Shown here: one piece after another, positions 5,706 through 6,739 of the stretch
Layout of the letters: the number at the start of each line of letters is the position of its first letter
How positions within the stretch are numbered: position 1 is the first letter of the stretch
From: JANJWP01 sp049301335
Lineage (GTDB): Bacteria > Patescibacteriota > Gracilibacteria > BD1-5 > UBA2023
Direction of reading: 5' to 3'
NCBI GenBank assembly: GCA_049301335.1
Contig: JBAQKV010000117.1
Span: 1-6,739 of the forward strand
DNA: 6,739 bases
Notes under the pieces: model-generated
What the model was told of the DNA's origin: nothing
The model's input: the letters and a program-made list of their open reading frames with translations, nothing else
Database searches by the model: none
Program-made: the position numbers and the translations under genes

Positions 5706-6259
5706 TGCTTTTCTCCTTCTTCAGGCAAGACGATTTCGCATTCCCGGTAGGGGATGCGCCACTTCAATCCCGGAGTTTCTTCCAGACAGCGTACCGAGAG
5801 GTACGACTCTTTCGTGCAGGAATACCGCGTGACGGAAGTCCGTCCGTTGGAGAATCCCCGCCGCCAGGCGTATCCTACGGCTTGGGCCTCGGTGTCGCTC
5901 CAGTAGATACCCATTTGGCCGACGTCCCCGACGGAGAGCGAAGGGTTCTTTTTCGGCCATTCGGGCGGAAGTTCCACCCAGACGCCTGCCAACGGCAATC
6001 CCAAGGTTTCGTAGGGAAGGTGCGGCGTATGGTTTTCGGCGATGAGAACGTCCCATTCCGGATCCGCCGGCATCCGTTTCCAAGCCTTCGCGGTTTCCCG
6101 CTTGGCCGCGGCCCACTTGAAGTGCTGTTCTCCGACGGCTTCGCCCTCGAGCAGTTCGATGACGTCGCGGAGCGGGTTGGTTTTGACCCGTTGTCCGCCT
6201 ATCGTCGTTTCTTCCCATCCGCTCGAATCGATGCGGAAATTCGATTTTTCCAGCCTCAT
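5693..6259 (-). CDS. FISUMP (Fibrobacter succinogenes major paralogous) domain protein
   Basis: The core features of this domain appear in order: F-K-W-A-A-A-K-R (about 48-55), the hallmark A-W-K-R-M-P-A-D-P-E-W-D-V-L (about 59-72; family usually G-W-R-L-P-T-x-x-E-W), L-G-L-P-L-A-G-V-W, G-I-Y-W-S-D-T-E (family Y-W-S-S-T), and Y-L-S-V-R-C-L near residue 156. A charged tail follows. I believe the fold is lectin-like; most relatives are secreted and unassigned in function. There is no signal peptide here, which is unusual. A Shine-Dalgarno AAGGAG lies six bases before ATG 6257-6259. The frame meets TGA at 5702-5704 inside an ATGA overlap with the next gene, giving 185 residues; if UGA is sense, the protein ends three residues later at TAG 5693-5695. 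It is co-transcribed with the downstream membrane protein, possibly its partner. Confidence 0.87.
5713..5718 (-). promoter_or_regulatory. Strong Shine-Dalgarno (AAGGAG) for the membrane-protein gene
   Basis: AAGGAG on the minus strand, seven bases before the ATG at 5703-5705, lies within the last codons of the FISUMP gene. It fixes the start and supports coupled translation. Confidence 0.75.
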
Positions 6260-6265
6260 GCGAGT

Positions 6266-6271
6266 CTCCTT
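6266..6271 (-). promoter_or_regulatory. Strong Shine-Dalgarno (AAGGAG) for the FISUMP gene
   Basis: AAGGAG on the minus strand, six bases before ATG 6257-6259, fixes the start. Most other genes in the window have no such site. Confidence 0.75.
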
Positions 6272-6292
6272 CCGTATTTGTTTGATGAGGCA

Positions 6293-6320
6293 TTTTTACT
6301 CGCCCGAACCCCTTTGTCAA
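6293..6320 (-). promoter_or_regulatory. Promoter of the FISUMP/membrane-protein unit
   Basis: Minus-strand TTGACA (6315-6320), a 16-base spacer and TAAAAA (6293-6298) lie about 30 bases before ATG 6259. The -35 is consensus; the -10 is approximate, with AAAAAT at 17 bases as an alternative. Confidence 0.6.
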
Positions 6321-6328
6321 ACTCTCTA

Positions 6329-6355
6329 TTGACGATTGCTATATTTCATTAATAT
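6329..6355 (+). promoter_or_regulatory. Probable promoter of the LysM gene
   Basis: TTGACG (6329-6334) is followed after 15 bases by TAATAT (6350-6355) in a locally AT-rich stretch. It is back-to-back with the minus-strand promoter, the two -35 elements being eight bases apart. The spacer is short, so the exact -10 is uncertain. Confidence 0.42.
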
Positions 6356-6387
6356 TCAACTTCGAACACCCTCTTTTCCTTTGAATC

Positions 6388-6739
6388 ATGCGCTCTTCCA
6401 GAGCCAAGAACTTCATGCTTGCCGCGACGCTCTCGTCCGCGCTCGCCGTCTCTTCTTCCACGGTTAGAAAACCCGATACCGATCCCGAATTCGAACGCCT
6501 CTTCGTCAAGGAACGGGCCGAATCCATCCTCGCCTCCGGCGCCTACAAGCCCGGAAAGGAACTCCTCAAGGACGAAGTGCGTCCGTTACTTTCGCAGTTC
6601 CGCATCGTTCGCGGCGATACGCCCGCCGGCCTCGCTTCGAAACATTCCATCTCGCTCGACGAATTCGTTTCTTTGAACCGCCTTTTCGCCGCGCCCGCGT
6701 TTACGGGTACGAAAAAATGGCCCGTACTTCGGATAGGGG
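6388..6739 (+). CDS. Secreted LysM-domain protein (3' end beyond window)
   Basis: The 117 residues visible run off the right edge in an open frame. Residues 1-24 look like a signal peptide: basic M-R-S-S-R-A-K, then the hydrophobic stretch FMLAATLSSALAVSSS. A charged linker follows (about 28-68). A LysM-type segment begins at residue 71: F-R-I-V-R-G-D-T (family Y-x-V-x-x-G-D-T), A-G-L-A-S-K-H-S-I-S-L-D-E-F-V-S-L-N (family I-A-x-x-x-x-x-S-x-x-x-L-x-x-x-N), ending near W-P-V-L-R-I. LysM binds glycan strands of peptidoglycan, so the protein probably sits in or on the cell wall. The unseen C-terminus may carry more LysM units or a peptidase or hydrolase domain; that cannot be judged here. The ATG has no Shine-Dalgarno and lies about 30 bases after the probable promoter. 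Confidence 0.8.
   Translation, partial: MRSSRAKNFMLAATLSSALAVSSSTVRKPDTDPEFERLFVKERAESILASGAYKPGKELLKDEVRPLLSQFRIVRGDTPAGLASKHSISLDEFVSLNRLFAAPAFTGTKKWPVLRIG

Noticed and set aside
5702..6259. Diversity-generating retroelement target, since FISUMP may have a lectin-like fold
   Set aside because: There is no adenine-biased variable repeat near the C-terminus, no template repeat and no reverse transcriptase in the window.

Overview
The window looks like chromosome from a Patescibacteria (Candidate Phyla Radiation) genome that reads UGA as an amino acid, most likely glycine as in Gracilibacteria and Absconditabacteria (genetic code 25). Supporting signs: (1) a 114-codon membrane-protein gene (2511-2855) keeps its frame through two in-frame UGA codons; (2) a 190-codon operon gene (647-1219) keeps its frame through one; (3) every complete gene can be closed by TAA or TAG, and none needs TGA; (4) most genes lack a Shine-Dalgarno sequence and have short leaders; (5) a FISUMP-domain protein and a cohesin-like anchored protein are present, which fits uncultivated candidate phyla. 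The base composition is GC-rich, which is unusual for code 25 lineages as I know them. The taxon is an inference; tRNA-Gly(UCA) and release factor 2 cannot be examined here.

Layout. 1-2323, minus strand: an apparent operon starting at a sigma70-like promoter (2364-2391). It encodes an exported coiled-coil/TPR-like protein (1223-2323), an unrecognised 190-residue protein containing UGA (647-1219), a DUF6882-like protein (148-624), and possibly the start of a fourth gene at the left edge. 2324-3013: a less GC-rich stretch with a 15-base palindrome, the UGA-containing small membrane protein on the plus strand, a weak terminator, and a good promoter. 3014-3556, plus strand: a membrane-anchored cohesin-like protein. 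3557-3774: an 18-bp perfect inverted repeat that runs into an intrinsic terminator, then a probable promoter. 3775-5184, plus strand: an RlmD/RumA-type 23S rRNA uracil-C5 methyltransferase with two of the four usual iron-sulfur cysteines missing. 5198-5228: a bidirectional terminator between convergent genes. 5271-6259, minus strand: a two-gene unit (FISUMP-domain protein, then a polytopic membrane protein), translationally coupled, and the only genes here with strong Shine-Dalgarno sites. 6260-6387: back-to-back promoters. 6388 to the right edge, plus strand: the start of a secreted LysM-domain protein.

Apart from the rRNA methyltransferase, most recognisable genes encode envelope or exported proteins (export signals, coiled coil, cohesin-like, LysM, FISUMP, polytopic membrane proteins). 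I see no tRNA or rRNA gene, insertion sequence or CRISPR array. The most notable result is the UGA recoding: a standard-code annotation would miss the 114-residue membrane protein and truncate the 190-residue protein.
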